Assembly (NCBI GenBank): GCA_009392195.1 | Contig: VFGY01000029.1 | Location: 1 to 64,000 of the forward strand | DNA length: 64,000 bases | Reading direction: 5' to 3' | Source of the DNA: SAR202 cluster bacterium | GTDB lineage: Bacteria > Chloroflexota > Dehalococcoidia > Lucifugimonadales > OSU-TB39 | In this document: in pieces, positions 52,850 to 63,629 of the stretch | Layout of the letters: each line of letters starts with the position of its first letter | Numbering within the stretch: the stretch's first letter is position 1 | The notes under the pieces: generated by a model | The model's database searches: none | What the model was told of the DNA's origin: nothing | What the model saw: the letters and a program-made list of their open reading frames with translations, nothing else | Translations under genes and position numbers: made by a program

Positions 52850-55246
52850 TCAAACTTTCAATCTGTCAATAATTAACTTTACTTCATCTCGTAGTAATCG
52901 ATGAGGGACATGAGATAAATCATGGTCTGAAGAAAGTAAATCTAGTGCTTCATTTCTAGCTAGATTAATCAATTCATGATCCATCAAATCTGCAATTTTC
53001 AAATCAGTTAAACCACTTTGACGCGTTCCAACAAAATCTCCAGGACCTCTAATCCTTAAATCATGTTCAGCTAATTCAAATCCATCATCTACAGTTTCTA
53101 AAACCTTCATTCTTTCTAAAGCATCTTCTCCAGAATTCATTGAAATCAATAAACACAAACTTTCAAATTTCCCTCTACCTACACGTCCTCTTAATTGATG
53201 TAATTGAGCTAACCCAAACCTCTCTGCACCTTCAATTAACATAACAGAAGCATTTGGAACATCTATTCCTACTTCAATAACGGTTGTAGACACCAAAATA
53301 TCTATCTCTCCTGAAGAAAATCTTTTCATGATTTTTTCTTTTTCTTTGTAGCTCAATCGCCCGTGAATTAATTCGATTTCATATTTTGAAAAAACAGAAT
53401 TTGACAATCTATTAAATACTTCGATAGCTGAAGAAGTAAACAATTTATCAGATTCCTCGATTAATGGACATACGACGAAACCTTGTCGTCCTTTTTTGAT
53501 TTCCAAATCAAGTAATTCATATCCATGATTTCTATTTCCCTCAGGAATCAAAATAGTTTTAATTGCTTGTCTGCCAATTGGCATCTCATTAATTACTGAT
53601 ATATCTAAATCTCCAAATACAGTGAACGCCAAAGATCTAGGTATAGGAGTAGCTGACATCATTAAAAAATGTGGGTTAAATTCATGCTCCACCAATAATT
53701 GCCTTTGTTCAACTCCAAATCTATGCTGTTCATCAATAATAGCAAGAGCTAATTTTGGAATTTTAACTTGATCTTGAATCAATGCATGTGTACCCACAAC
53801 CAAGTCAATTTCACCATTTGATAATAATTTTTGAATTGAAATCTTATGTTGTTGCGAAAGGCCACCAATCAACAACCCTATTTTTAACGATTTACCTAAA
53901 AACCTAACTTCTATTTGTTTATAATAATCTTCATCAACAAGTAATTTATTATTGAACAACATTTTCATAATAGTATTAAAATGTTGTTCAGCTAATAATT
54001 CTGTTGGTGCCATCAAAGCACACTGAAAACCTTTTTGAACTACACCAAACATTGCAGCTAAAGCTACTACAGTTTTCCCACTACCTACATCCCCTTGTAA
54101 CAATCTGCTCATTGAAACTCCAGATCCCATGTCATTAAAAATTTCTCTGATCGTATTTCTTTGTGAATTTGTCAAACTAAATGGTAAAATCTTTTCAAAA
54201 TCTGAAATAAAATTTAATTCTAATTCTATTTTTGGAGAAGATTGAATTAAATCTTTTTTACGTTGTAAAACAGCTAATTGAATATTAAATAATTCTCCAA
54301 AAGATAAACGTCTTTTAGATTTTGATATATCAAATACAGAATTAGGATAATGAATTCTTAATATAGAATCATTTAACGAAATTAAATCCAAACGCTCCAA
54401 TAAAGATTGTTGAATTGGATCTGGCAAATATACTGAAAATTCATTAACAGCACTAGCAATAATTCTCCTTAAAGATTTCTGGTTAACTCCATCTGTTAAT
54501 GGATAAACTGGTACTAATCTACCTGTGTGAATCAATTCTTCTGGATCTTTGAAGTTCTCATATTCTGGATTCTCAAAAACTAATTTACCGTTAAAATCGC
54601 TTGGCTTGCCACTAATAAAAAACTTAGACCCAACTTTCATAATATTTCTAATATAGGACTGATTGAACCAAATAACTTCAATAGTACCTGTGTTATCAAA
54701 TAAAACAGTTTTAATTATTGGGCGTTTAATATTTTTACCAACAGTAAAAACATCCATAACTTCTACAAAAACAGTTTGAAATTCTCCATATTTCAAATCA
54801 GCAATCTTACGTATATCGCTAAAATCATTATACCTATAAGGAAAATACGTGATGAGATCATAAATCGTCTTGATACCTAATTCAGAAAATAACCGAATAC
54901 TATCAATCTTTGATTTTCGAGGAAAATTAATTTTAGATATTTGATCAATTTTTTGATTTAAAAACTCTTTACGGAGTTTATCGCTTTCAAATAAAAACTC
55001 TAAGTGATTATAAAGTGAAAGACTTTTTAAAATTCCCTGAATCCATTTTTCTCTGTTAAATATGTCTAATCTAGAATACGCCTTAATATTTCCTAAAACA
55101 GGTTTAAAATAATAAGCATTATTTAATAAAAATTTATCCAATCCACCTACAACATTCAAGTCTCTACATTCGGTAACAATTTCTTTATTTAATATATCAA
55201 TTAAAGTTCCAATTTTGACAGAAAATAATTTATCTTGATCTAACAT
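52850..55246 (-). CDS. recG: ATP-dependent DNA helicase RecG
   Basis: A protein of about 798 residues that remodels stalled forks and Holliday junctions. Walker A is LLQGDVGSGKTVVAL, Walker B DEQHRFGVEQR, then MSATPIPRSLAF and the C-terminal QLRGRVGRG motif; the wedge/OB domain precedes. About 95 residues before the usual RecG start form an N-terminal extension seen in some phyla. The ORF-track start is a TTG at 55294; ATG at 55246, six bases after GAGG, is preferred. It follows degV closely, a conserved neighbourhood. Confidence 0.95.
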   Translation of the reverse strand: MLDQDKLFSVKIGTLIDILNKEIVTECRDLNVVGGLDKFLLNNAYYFKPVLGNIKAYSRLDIFNREKWIQGILKSLSLYNHLEFLFESDKLRKEFLNQKIDQISKINFPRKSKIDSIRLFSELGIKTIYDLITYFPYRYNDFSDIRKIADLKYGEFQTVFVEVMDVFTVGKNIKRPIIKTVLFDNTGTIEVIWFNQSYIRNIMKVGSKFFISGKPSDFNGKLVFENPEYENFKDPEELIHTGRLVPVYPLTDGVNQKSLRRIIASAVNEFSVYLPDPIQQSLLERLDLISLNDSILRIHYPNSVFDISKSKRRLSFGELFNIQLAVLQRKKDLIQSSPKIELELNFISDFEKILPFSLTNSQRNTIREIFNDMGSGVSMSRLLQGDVGSGKTVVALAAMFGVVQKGFQCALMAPTELLAEQHFNTIMKMLFNNKLLVDEDYYKQIEVRFLGKSLKIGLLIGGLSQQHKISIQKLLSNGEIDLVVGTHALIQDQVKIPKLALAIIDEQHRFGVEQRQLLVEHEFNPHFLMMSATPIPRSLAFTVFGDLDISVINEMPIGRQAIKTILIPEGNRNHGYELLDLEIKKGRQGFVVCPLIEESDKLFTSSAIEVFNRLSNSVFSKYEIELIHGRLSYKEKEKIMKRFSSGEIDILVSTTVIEVGIDVPNASVMLIEGAERFGLAQLHQLRGRVGRGKFESLCLLISMNSGEDALERMKVLETVDDGFELAEHDLRIRGPGDFVGTRQSGLTDLKIADLMDHELINLARNEALDLLSSDHDLSHVPHRLLRDEVKLIIDRLKV

Positions 55247-55296
55247 CAAATGCCTCAAATCGAAAACAAAAATACCAAAATTTTTGAACCTCAAAA

Positions 55297-56133
55297 TTAA
55301 ATATTAGAAATAAAACCCACCCCGATAGTACCAGGACCTGAATGAGTTCCTGTGACAGGACCTATCCTACTAATAATTGGCTTAGAATTGATGAGTGAAC
55401 TCAAATTGTGACTAAATTCTAAAGCTAAATCTGAATCTGTACTATATACAACTGATAAACTATGTAATTTGCCAAATTGATTACAATAATCAGTTAATTT
55501 AGCAATCCCTTTTTTGAAAGTTCTTGCCTTACCAAACTCCTTTGATTCTCCATTCTCAACTGTAATCATTGGCTTAATATTCAATAAAGAACCTAACATA
55601 GATCTTGCTTTACCGATCCTGCCTCCTTTTTCAAGGTACACTAAAGTATCAAGAAGGCCAACAAAATGAGCTCTGCTAGCAAAATCATTTGTAGCTTTAA
55701 CAATTGTGTCAAAATCAGCTCCATTTTTTGCTAACCTTGCTGCTTCTATAACACATAATCCACTAGACATACTGACATGGCCTGTATCTATCACTGAAAT
55801 TTTTGATTTCAATGATTGATCTTCTGAAGCAATAGATGCAGATTTAAAAGTGCCACTTAATTTAGCGGATAAGTGAATAGAAATTATTCCATCATTATCG
55901 CTATCAAGTTTCTGATAAATATCCAAAAAATCACCCGGAGAAGGTTGTGAAGTGAATGGATGAATCGGATCTGAAGTTAATCTTTGATAAAAATTCTCCG
56001 CATTAATATCTATGCCATCTCGTAAAGATTCTTCTCCAAAATTTACATACAAAGGGACCACATGAATATCCAATTCTTCTGCTAATTCTTTTGGTATATC
56101 ACAAGCGCTATCGCTAACAATTTTTACCGACAT
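55297..56133 (-). CDS. DegV family fatty-acid-binding protein
   Basis: A 278-residue DegV/FakB-type protein. Seen: VSDSACDIPKELAEELDIHVVPL at the start, the TSQPSPGDF fatty-acid pocket loop and GPVTGTHSGPGTIGVGF at the end. Such proteins present a fatty acid to the FakA kinase. The gene for a FakA-like protein is immediately upstream (23 bases), consistent with a fatty-acid phosphorylation pair. ATG follows AAAGGAGAAG. Confidence 0.9.
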   Translation of the reverse strand: MSVKIVSDSACDIPKELAEELDIHVVPLYVNFGEESLRDGIDINAENFYQRLTSDPIHPFTSQPSPGDFLDIYQKLDSDNDGIISIHLSAKLSGTFKSASIASEDQSLKSKISVIDTGHVSMSSGLCVIEAARLAKNGADFDTIVKATNDFASRAHFVGLLDTLVYLEKGGRIGKARSMLGSLLNIKPMITVENGESKEFGKARTFKKGIAKLTDYCNQFGKLHSLSVVYSTDSDLALEFSHNLSSLINSKPIISRIGPVTGTHSGPGTIGVGFISNI

Positions 56134-56156
56134 ATTACTTCTCCTTTAATGTTTTT

Positions 56157-57782
56157 TTATTCTACTGAAAATATTATATGATAATTTGGTTGTTCACCTC
56201 TATGAACTTCAAAATCAACATCCTCCCAAGTTTGTTCTAAACAATTGACTAATTCTTCTGATTCGTAGTCTGCAAAATCGATACCGTTGTACAAAGTTAC
56301 TAATTCAATTTCTTGTGTTTCTAAATGTTTAAGTAATTTATCAAAAACAACAAATAGAGATTTATCACTAAATAATAATTGCCCATTTAAAAAGCCAATA
56401 AACTCACCCTTTTCAACTACTATATCACCAAATCTAGCAGATCGTTGAGAAATAGAAATTTCACCATATTGAATTTCCAGAATTGCACTATCAAGTAATT
56501 CAAAACTCTCATCTATATTCAAATCTTTCCGAAAAGAAAGCATTGAAGCAATCCCTTGAGTCATTGAAACTGATTCTATTACCCTAACATCTTTATCAGA
56601 AATTTTTGCTACCTGAATAGCAGCAGGAATAACATTTTTATTATTCGGTAAAATAATTATAGAATTTGATTCAGACTGATCAACAACATCACTTATTTCA
56701 GAAACACTTGGGTTCATAGTATTTTTACAATTAATAATATTATGAACACCCAGATCCCTGAAAATTCTTTCAAATCCATTTCCTTGTACAACAGATAGAA
56801 CAGATACCTCCCCAAAATTCAATTCAGTGCTAGTTTTTCTTGAATTTTTATCAAAATTTGAATGCTGTTGATCCATATTTGCAATGTCTATTTCAGATAA
56901 TTGCCCAAATTTGCCAGCTACAGTTAGTACAGAACCTGGATCTTCAGCATGAATATGAATTTTCATTAAATTTTCATCGCCAATCAATACAGCTGACTTT
57001 CCTAACGGTACAATCTGTTTTTTTATATCATCTTCAGATAAATTACTACCACTAATTAATAATTGTGTACAATATCCAAATTCTTCATGTTCAACTTTAT
57101 CCAAAAATTGTTTAGAAATAGCATTATTATTTATAGTTTTTTTCCCATAATTCTCAATATGCTCAAATTTGATTTGTAAATTTGCAGCACTTTTATACAT
57201 AGCGTTCAAAATTATTTCTAAACCATAAGCTCCTGAATCAACAACACCTGCTTCTTCTAAAATTGGTAATAAAGTTGGAGTTTTCAAAACTGAAGATCTA
57301 GCTAACTCTGAAATGTTGTACAACAAATCAACTAATTCTATTTCTTGATTTTCTTTTATATTACAAAAATCTGAAATATCATTTATCAAGGTTAACATCG
57401 TTCCTTCAACAGGATCTACTATCCCTTGATAAGCAAATTTTTTGGCTAATAAAAATGAGGCGCACAAATTATTAGAATCTAAAATTTTTACAGATTTTAA
57501 ACTTTCAGAAAAACCTCTGAAAAATTGAGAAAGAATGACTCCACTATTTCCTCTAGCTCCATAAAACACCCCTTTATAAAAATCTTGCGCTACTATACCC
57601 ACTGATTTTGTATCTAAATTAGCGATATTTTTAATTCCATCTTGCATAGTTAAACTCATATTAGTTCCTGTATCACCATCTGGCACAGGAAAAACATTCA
57701 ACGAATTAACGATATCAATATTCTGAAGTAATAACTCATTAGCAGAAATTAACTGGTTTTTAAATTTCAAACCATCAATCAT
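56157..57782 (-). CDS. DAK2-domain fatty acid kinase FakA-like protein (YloV)
   Basis: A protein of about 541 residues. The N-terminal DhaL/DAK2 domain has PVPDGDTGTNMSLTMQDG and GARGNSGVILSQFFRGF, for ATP-metal binding. A middle and C-terminal DegV-like region follows (LSVVQGNGFERIFRDLGV; IILPNNKNVIPAA). FakA phosphorylates FakB-bound fatty acids for membrane synthesis. Start is ATG at 57782, eight bases after GGAGAGG; the ORF-track start at 57821 has none. Order rpmB, DAK2, degV, recG is shared with Firmicutes and Chloroflexota, with rpmB divergent here. Confidence 0.9.
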   Translation of the reverse strand: MIDGLKFKNQLISANELLLQNIDIVNSLNVFPVPDGDTGTNMSLTMQDGIKNIANLDTKSVGIVAQDFYKGVFYGARGNSGVILSQFFRGFSESLKSVKILDSNNLCASFLLAKKFAYQGIVDPVEGTMLTLINDISDFCNIKENQEIELVDLLYNISELARSSVLKTPTLLPILEEAGVVDSGAYGLEIILNAMYKSAANLQIKFEHIENYGKKTINNNAISKQFLDKVEHEEFGYCTQLLISGSNLSEDDIKKQIVPLGKSAVLIGDENLMKIHIHAEDPGSVLTVAGKFGQLSEIDIANMDQQHSNFDKNSRKTSTELNFGEVSVLSVVQGNGFERIFRDLGVHNIINCKNTMNPSVSEISDVVDQSESNSIIILPNNKNVIPAAIQVAKISDKDVRVIESVSMTQGIASMLSFRKDLNIDESFELLDSAILEIQYGEISISQRSARFGDIVVEKGEFIGFLNGQLLFSDKSLFVVFDKLLKHLETQEIELVTLYNGIDFADYESEELVNCLEQTWEDVDFEVHRGEQPNYHIIFSVE

Positions 57783-57927
57783 ATTTAAAACCTCTCCAAA
57801 AAAAAATTCATAGATCAACAAAATATAAGTTGTTTAGAAATTCTTTGTATGATATCGTGATAGTATATCAAACAATTTTTTTTAAAAGAAATTATTCTTC
57901 CAAAGACTTAGATTTAAGAGGAAAAAT

Positions 57928-58134
57928 ATGTCTAAATGTGAATTATGTGACAAAACGCCCCAATCTGGGAACAGAGTTAGCCATTCTAAAAGACATACAA
58001 AACATATGTGGAAACTAAACATTAATACATCTACTATAGATGTAAATGGTGTGCCAACAAAAATGAAAGTTTGTTCTCGTTGCCTGAGAACTCATTACAA
58101 GTTGGATAGGAAGACTAAATCAGCTTCGATTTAA
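57928..58134 (+). CDS. rpmB: 50S ribosomal protein L28
   Basis: A 68-residue L28, the normal length. It has the zinc-ribbon form: CELC near the N-terminus and CSRC later, plus the family's NRVSHSKRHTKHMWKLN. ATG follows AGAGGA. It is transcribed away from the FakA-like gene, with a shared promoter region of about 145 bases. Its stop is only three bases from the aconitase stop on the other strand, leaving no room for a separate terminator. Confidence 0.95.
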   Translation: MSKCELCDKTPQSGNRVSHSKRHTKHMWKLNINTSTIDVNGVPTKMKVCSRCLRTHYKLDRKTKSASI

Positions 58135-58137
58135 TCT

Positions 58138-60819
58138 CTATTTTGTAACCATTTGTCTTAATACATACGGCAGAAGTCCACCATGTATGTAATATTGGTT
58201 TTCAATTTCAGTATCTATTCTTGTTAAAACTTCAAATTTAGTTAACTTACCTGTTCCAGAAATAGATGAAATTTTAATTTTAGAACCAGGAATAACTCCC
58301 TTTTCAACTCCAGGAATATGAAATATTTCAGTACCATCTAATCCCAAGGATATTGCAGATTCACCTTCTTTGAAGACTAATGGTAATATTCCCATGCCAA
58401 TTAAATTTGACCTATGTATTCTTTCAAAACTTTCTGCAATCACAGCACGAACACCTAACAACATTGGACCTTTAGCTGCCCAATCCCTAGAGCTACCAGT
58501 ACCATATTCTTTGCCCGCAATAATAATCAAAGGCACTTCTTCAGCTCTATATCTTTCTGAAGCATCAAAAATCCTCATTACTTCATTAGATGGTAAATGT
58601 GTTGTCCAATCACCCTCCATTCCAGAAGCTAGCTTATTTCTCAAACGAATATTGGCAAAAGTTCCACGTGCCATAACATCATGATTTCCTCGTCTAGATC
58701 CAAATGAGTTAAATTCCTGTTGGGCAACATCATTTCCTAATAAAAATTGACCTGCTGGAGCACTTGGAGGAATCGAACCTGCTGGAGAAATATGATCAGT
58801 AGTTACAGAATCTTCCAAATAAACCAAAACCCTAGCATTTGAAATTTCTGATTTCACAGGTAAATCTTTAGAAAAATCATTAAAATACGGCGGTTTTTGA
58901 ATATATGTAGAACCTTTATCCCATGAAAAATTAAGTGATTCAGAAGTAGTTAATTTTTGCCATTCATCAGGGCCATCTACAACCTTATCATATTGATCTC
59001 TAAAAATTTGAGGAGTTAAAAAAGATGAAATTGCATCAGAAATATCATTTTGAGAAGGCCAAATATCTCTCAAAAAAACATCTTGTCCAAGTTGATCCTT
59101 ACCAATAGGATCTTTCTTCAAATTAATACTAACACTTCCTGCTAAAGCATATGCTACAACTAACATCGGTGAAGCTAAGTAATTTGCCTTTACTTCAGGA
59201 TGAACTCTACCTTCAAAATTTCTATTACCACTTAGTACTGCAGCTACAGTTAAATCATTTTTCAAAATAGAATCTGAAACTTGCGGAGGTAAAGGTCCAG
59301 AGTTACCTATACATGTAGTACATCCATAACCTACTGTATTAAAACCTAGATAATCAAGATCTTTATCTAATCCAGCAGCTTCAAGATATTTTGTCACTAC
59401 AGTAGACCCAGGAGCTAAGCTTGACTTGACCCATGGTTTTGTTTCTAACCCTTTATTTCTAGCATTTCTAGCAAGGAGTCCAGCACCAATCATTACGGAA
59501 GGATTTGAAGTGTTTGTACAACTTGTGATAGCAGCAATAACAACCGAAGAATCCCCTATTTCTGATTGGCTATCTGAAATATGAATCGCATTCTTATTAT
59601 CAGATAAATTTTCAAAAGATTCTTTAAAGTTATCCGAAACTTTATCCAATGCAATCTTATCTTGTGGTCTTTTAGGGCCAGCTAAAGAAGGAGTTACTCC
59701 AGAAATATCAAAAACTAAATTCATTGTATATTCTGGATCATTTTCAGAATCATAGAAAAAATTATTAGCCTTAGAATATAACTCGACTAATTCTAACTCT
59801 TTAGGATCTCTTCCGGTGTCTCTAAGATATTTCAAAGTCTGATGGTCTATAGGAAAGAATCCACATGTAGCCCCATATTCAGGAGCCATATTTGCAATAG
59901 TAGCACGATCTGCTAATGGTAAATTTCTTAAACCAGGTCCATAAAATTCAACAAATTTTTCAACAACTCCAACAGAGCGTAACATTTCAACTAATGACAA
60001 GACTAAATCTGTGGCAGTGGAACCATCTGGTAACTGACCAGTTAATTTCACTCCTACAACTTCAGGTACTAACATATAATATGGCTGTCCTAACATTACA
60101 GCTTCGGCTTCTATTCCACCAACACCCCAACCAAGTACCCCTAGTCCATTTACCATAGTGGTATGTGAGTCAGTTCCAACACAAGTATCTAAAAATGCTA
60201 TCCTCCGATCATCTTGATCGACTTCCGCCAAAATTACATCAGCCAAATATTCCAAATTTACTTGATGAACAATTCCCGTGCCAGGAGGTACAATATTAAA
60301 ATTATCAAATGCATTTTGAGCCCATTTTAACAATTGATACCTTTCGGTATTTCTATCAAATTCTTTTTTAATATTCAAATTCAATGCATTAGGAACCGAA
60401 AAATGATCTACTTGGACTGAATGATCAATAACCATGTCTGACCTTACAATAGGATTAATCATTGAAGAATCTCCACCTAAGTCAGCAACAGCATCTCTCA
60501 TAGCAGCCAAATCTACAGCAACAGGAACTCCTGTGAAATCTTGTAAAACAACCCTTCCTGGCATATAAGGAAATTCACTTCTAGGCTGTTGATTAGGCCT
60601 CCATGAAGACACTAGCTTTACATGATCTAAAGTAGCAGGTCCCACATCAGAATTTCTTAAAACATTCTCAAGTAAAACTCTAATAGAATAAGGAGTTTTA
60701 TTTATATTAATTAAACCATCATTTTCTAAAGAACTAATAGGGTAATAAAAATATTCACCAGATGAAGTTTTTAAAGTTTTTTTTGAAATATGTCTAGAAG
60801 AATTTTTAGTATTATCCAC
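58138..60819 (-). CDS. acnA: Aconitate hydratase A
   Basis: An aconitase of about 893 residues of the AcnA/IRP1 type, converting citrate to isocitrate in the TCA cycle. The 4Fe-4S ligands are in AITSCTNTSNPS and GYGCTTCIGNSGPLP; CVGTDSHTTMVNGLGVLG and the C-terminal swivel-domain GKEYGTGSSRDWAAKG are standard. The ORF-track start at 60867 adds a false hydrophobic leader; GTG at 60819, eight bases after AAGGGAG, is the likely start. Length and motifs are complete. Confidence 0.95.
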   Translation of the reverse strand: MDNTKNSSRHISKKTLKTSSGEYFYYPISSLENDGLININKTPYSIRVLLENVLRNSDVGPATLDHVKLVSSWRPNQQPRSEFPYMPGRVVLQDFTGVPVAVDLAAMRDAVADLGGDSSMINPIVRSDMVIDHSVQVDHFSVPNALNLNIKKEFDRNTERYQLLKWAQNAFDNFNIVPPGTGIVHQVNLEYLADVILAEVDQDDRRIAFLDTCVGTDSHTTMVNGLGVLGWGVGGIEAEAVMLGQPYYMLVPEVVGVKLTGQLPDGSTATDLVLSLVEMLRSVGVVEKFVEFYGPGLRNLPLADRATIANMAPEYGATCGFFPIDHQTLKYLRDTGRDPKELELVELYSKANNFFYDSENDPEYTMNLVFDISGVTPSLAGPKRPQDKIALDKVSDNFKESFENLSDNKNAIHISDSQSEIGDSSVVIAAITSCTNTSNPSVMIGAGLLARNARNKGLETKPWVKSSLAPGSTVVTKYLEAAGLDKDLDYLGFNTVGYGCTTCIGNSGPLPPQVSDSILKNDLTVAAVLSGNRNFEGRVHPEVKANYLASPMLVVAYALAGSVSINLKKDPIGKDQLGQDVFLRDIWPSQNDISDAISSFLTPQIFRDQYDKVVDGPDEWQKLTTSESLNFSWDKGSTYIQKPPYFNDFSKDLPVKSEISNARVLVYLEDSVTTDHISPAGSIPPSAPAGQFLLGNDVAQQEFNSFGSRRGNHDVMARGTFANIRLRNKLASGMEGDWTTHLPSNEVMRIFDASERYRAEEVPLIIIAGKEYGTGSSRDWAAKGPMLLGVRAVIAESFERIHRSNLIGMGILPLVFKEGESAISLGLDGTEIFHIPGVEKGVIPGSKIKISSISGTGKLTKFEVLTRIDTEIENQYYIHGGLLPYVLRQMVTK

Positions 60820-60949
60820 AGAGATAGCTCCCTTAGCTAAGCAAATAAATAATAAAATAATAAACAAATAAAAATGATTTGATATTGAAAAAACTACCCG
60901 TAATTTATCCCAAAAATCAATAATATGGATAGAAAGTTTATATTTTTAT

Positions 60950-61201
60950 TTATTCCCTTTCCATACCAAAATACTCATAGTTTAAATCTTTATAACTTTC
61001 CCATTGTTCAGGAGTATCATCTTCAGCAAATATTGCAACAACAGGACATACTGGTTCACAAGCTGCACAATCAATACATTCTTCTGGATTAATATAAAAC
61101 ATATTATCGTCATCTTCAGAATAAATACAATCTACTGGACAAACATCCACACAAGCTGCATCTTTAATCCCAACACAAGGCTCAGCTATTATATAGGTCA
61201 A
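60950..61201 (-). CDS. fdxA: Seven-iron ferredoxin (3Fe-4S/4Fe-4S)
   Basis: An 83-residue ferredoxin. The first cluster motif is CVGIKDAACVDVCP (spacing C-x7-C-x3-CP, typical of a 3Fe-4S site) and the second is CIDCAACEPVCP for 4Fe-4S. The C-terminus WESYKDLNYEYF is typical of the FdxA group common in Actinobacteria and Chloroflexota. Start is TTG, seven bases after AAAGGAG. It is 130 bases upstream of acnA. Partner unknown. Confidence 0.93.
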   Translation of the reverse strand: MTYIIAEPCVGIKDAACVDVCPVDCIYSEDDDNMFYINPEECIDCAACEPVCPVVAIFAEDDTPEQWESYKDLNYEYFGMERE

Positions 61202-61482
61202 TTTCCATCTCCTTTAACGATTTATACAATATTTAATAATCACAATCCTAAATTCCTATTAAAAAATATTAAATAACAATTACAGGCAATTATAATAGAT
61301 TATACTACTATTAATTTATTAAATGAATATTAAAATTTGATAAATTCTTATCACAATATTTTAATCTTTGAAGTTCTAATTAAATACCTCATACTTACAT
61401 AAGTAAAAAATTACATATCAATAAAATATTTAGCTCAATTTATGCTAATATAATCTTAGCAAATGCTATCAAAGGAGATTAT

Positions 61483-62244
61483 ATGGATATACCAACACAA
61501 AAAGTCGCCGTCATAACAGGTGCAGGTAGCGGAATCGGGCGAGAAACTGCACTGATTTTCTTGAAAAACAATTACAAAGTCGCTCTAGCTGGACGAAACC
61601 AAATAACACTTGATGAAACAATTCATCTATCAAAGCAATATTCCTCAAATGCAATTACTGTTCAAACAGATATTACCGATCAAAAATCCATAACAGAACT
61701 ATTTGAAAAAGTAAAAAAACACTTTAAAAGATTAGACGTATTATTCAATAATGCAGGTATTGGTGCACCACCAATACCTTTTGAAGAATTACCTTTTGAA
61801 AAATGGCAAGATGTAGTCTCAACAAACCTTACTGGAACTTTCCTATGTAGCCAAGAAGCAATCAAAATCATGAAATCACAAAATCCTTCTGGCGGAAGAA
61901 TAATTAATAATGGCTCCATCTCAGCTCATTCTCCCAGACTATATTCAGCACCTTACACAGCAACAAAACATGCAATCACAGGTTTAACAAAGTCAATTTG
62001 TCTTGACGGTAGAAAACACAAAATTGTTTGTAGCCAAATAGACATAGGAAATGCCGGAACCGACATGACAGAAAGAATGAAAAATGGGGTTTTACAAGCA
62101 AATGGAAACACAGAGATTGAACCCACATTCAATGTAAAACATGTTGCTAAATCTTTGCTACATATTGCTAATCTACCGCTAGATACAAATGTTCCATTTA
62201 TTACAATTATGGCAAGTGAAATGCCTTTTATGGGCAGAGGATAA
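61483..62244 (+). CDS. Short-chain dehydrogenase/reductase
   Basis: A 253-residue classical SDR with [19 protein letters not shown], catalytic serine in [10 protein letters not shown] and YTATKHA. Function among SDRs cannot be narrowed. ATG follows AAAGGAG. A 280-base AT-rich gap precedes it with a possible -10 (TAATAT after TGC) near 61450 but no convincing -35; nothing else is seen in that gap. It is followed after three bases by cmk. Confidence 0.88.
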   Translation: MDIPTQKVAVITGAGSGIGRETALIFLKNNYKVALAGRNQITLDETIHLSKQYSSNAITVQTDITDQKSITELFEKVKKHFKRLDVLFNNAGIGAPPIPFEELPFEKWQDVVSTNLTGTFLCSQEAIKIMKSQNPSGGRIINNGSISAHSPRLYSAPYTATKHAITGLTKSICLDGRKHKIVCSQIDIGNAGTDMTERMKNGVLQANGNTEIEPTFNVKHVAKSLLHIANLPLDTNVPFITIMASEMPFMGRG

Positions 62245-62247
62245 AAT

Positions 62248-62961
62248 TTGACCTATAAAACAACTAAGTCATCTGCAAAATCTATACCAATTCAAATCGC
62301 AATCGACGGACCTGCTGCCTCTGGCAAAACAGTTGTGGGGCAAGCACTATCAAAAATTATTGGTTGCCTGTTTGTTGACACAGGAATTATGTACAGAGGA
62401 ATTACTTACAGTGCTATTGAAAACAAAATCCCTATTAACAACCAATCCACGTTATCTAAATTTGTAGAAAAACTAAAAATTGACTTCTTAACAGACCAAA
62501 AAAATCAAGAGTCTCAACTTTTAATTAATGAAATTAACGTCACTAAATTCCTAAAAAGACAAGACGTAGAATATAATGTCTCATTAGTTTCAAATTGTAA
62601 AAAAGTCAGAAAAACAATGGTGGCTAAACAAAAACAAATTGCCAAAAACAAATCAATAGTTATGGTGGGCCGAGACATAGGTACAGTTGTTTTACCAGAA
62701 GCAAAAATTAAAATATTTTTAACAGCATCCCTTGAAGTTCGTGCTGCAAGAAAATTTCATGAATTAAAAACATCAAAAATATGTACCACTGAAAATGACA
62801 TACTATTAGATCTAAAAAGAAGAGACACCATAGACTCTACCAGACAAAATTCCCCCCTCATCATAGCTAATGATGCAAAAATTATTGAAACAGATTCTTC
62901 TTCAATTTCAAATACTGTCAATAAAATAATTAACATCGCAAAACAAAATATGAATAATTAA
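62248..62961 (+). CDS. cmk: Cytidylate kinase
   Basis: A 237-residue CMP/dCMP kinase. P-loop is IAIDGPAASGKTVVG; VDTGIMYRGITY and MVGRDIGTVVLPEA are the substrate-binding signatures. RRDTIDSTRQNSPL is the lid. Start is TTG, after GAGG seven bases upstream that overlaps the previous stop. It precedes plsC by one base, a common pairing in bacteria. Confidence 0.94.
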   Translation: MTYKTTKSSAKSIPIQIAIDGPAASGKTVVGQALSKIIGCLFVDTGIMYRGITYSAIENKIPINNQSTLSKFVEKLKIDFLTDQKNQESQLLINEINVTKFLKRQDVEYNVSLVSNCKKVRKTMVAKQKQIAKNKSIVMVGRDIGTVVLPEAKIKIFLTASLEVRAARKFHELKTSKICTTENDILLDLKRRDTIDSTRQNSPLIIANDAKIIETDSSSISNTVNKIINIAKQNMNN

Positions 62962-62962
62962 A

Positions 62963-63613
62963 ATGAAAATAATTTATTACATATCAAATTTCATCCTAAG
63001 GCTCAATTTACGTGTACAATCAACCTGGAAGGTGGAAGGCACCCAAAATATTCCTAAGCATGGTCCTCTAATTATTGTTTGCAACCATCAAAGTAATTTT
63101 GACCCTCCACTTGTTGCTGCTAGTATTTCAAAAAGGAGAGCTTGGTTTTTAGCAAAATCAGAACTGTTTAATGGCCCCCAGATAGCAAAAATATTTTTGA
63201 GAGCATATGGAGGATTTCCTTTACATAAAGGTAAAAGTGATGTGTCAGCATATAAGTGGGCTTTAAAAAAACTTAAATCAGGTGAAGCGATAGTCATTTT
63301 CCCAGAAGGGAAAAGGAATCCAGGTGGATTAGGCAAACCCTTTCTAGGTGCTGCTAGAATTGCTCTAAAATCAAACGCACCAATCCTACCAATAGCAATA
63401 ACAGGAACAGAAAATTTAATCAGCTGGACAACAGTTTTCAAACCAAGAGGAACACTGAATGTAAAAATTGGAAAATTAATTCAATATGATGAAAATTTAA
63501 AAAATCAACAATCAATTCAAGAAAAGTCAGAAAAACTTACAGAATTTATTATGAATCAAATTGCAAACTTATTACCTTTAAAATATAGAGGGATTTATAA
63601 ATCTGACAAATGA
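62963..63613 (+). CDS. plsC: 1-acyl-sn-glycerol-3-phosphate acyltransferase
   Basis: A 216-residue PlsC-type acyltransferase making phosphatidic acid at the membrane. Motif I is VCNHQSNFDPP (H-x4-D), motif III FPEGKRNPGG, and PILPIAITGTE follows. A hydrophobic/basic N-terminal segment would attach it to the membrane. No SD is clear; it is coupled to cmk by a one-base gap. Confidence 0.93.
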   Translation: MKIIYYISNFILRLNLRVQSTWKVEGTQNIPKHGPLIIVCNHQSNFDPPLVAASISKRRAWFLAKSELFNGPQIAKIFLRAYGGFPLHKGKSDVSAYKWALKKLKSGEAIVIFPEGKRNPGGLGKPFLGAARIALKSNAPILPIAITGTENLISWTTVFKPRGTLNVKIGKLIQYDENLKNQQSIQEKSEKLTEFIMNQIANLLPLKYRGIYKSDK

Positions 63614-63629
63614 AAAATGAAAGGGAAAT

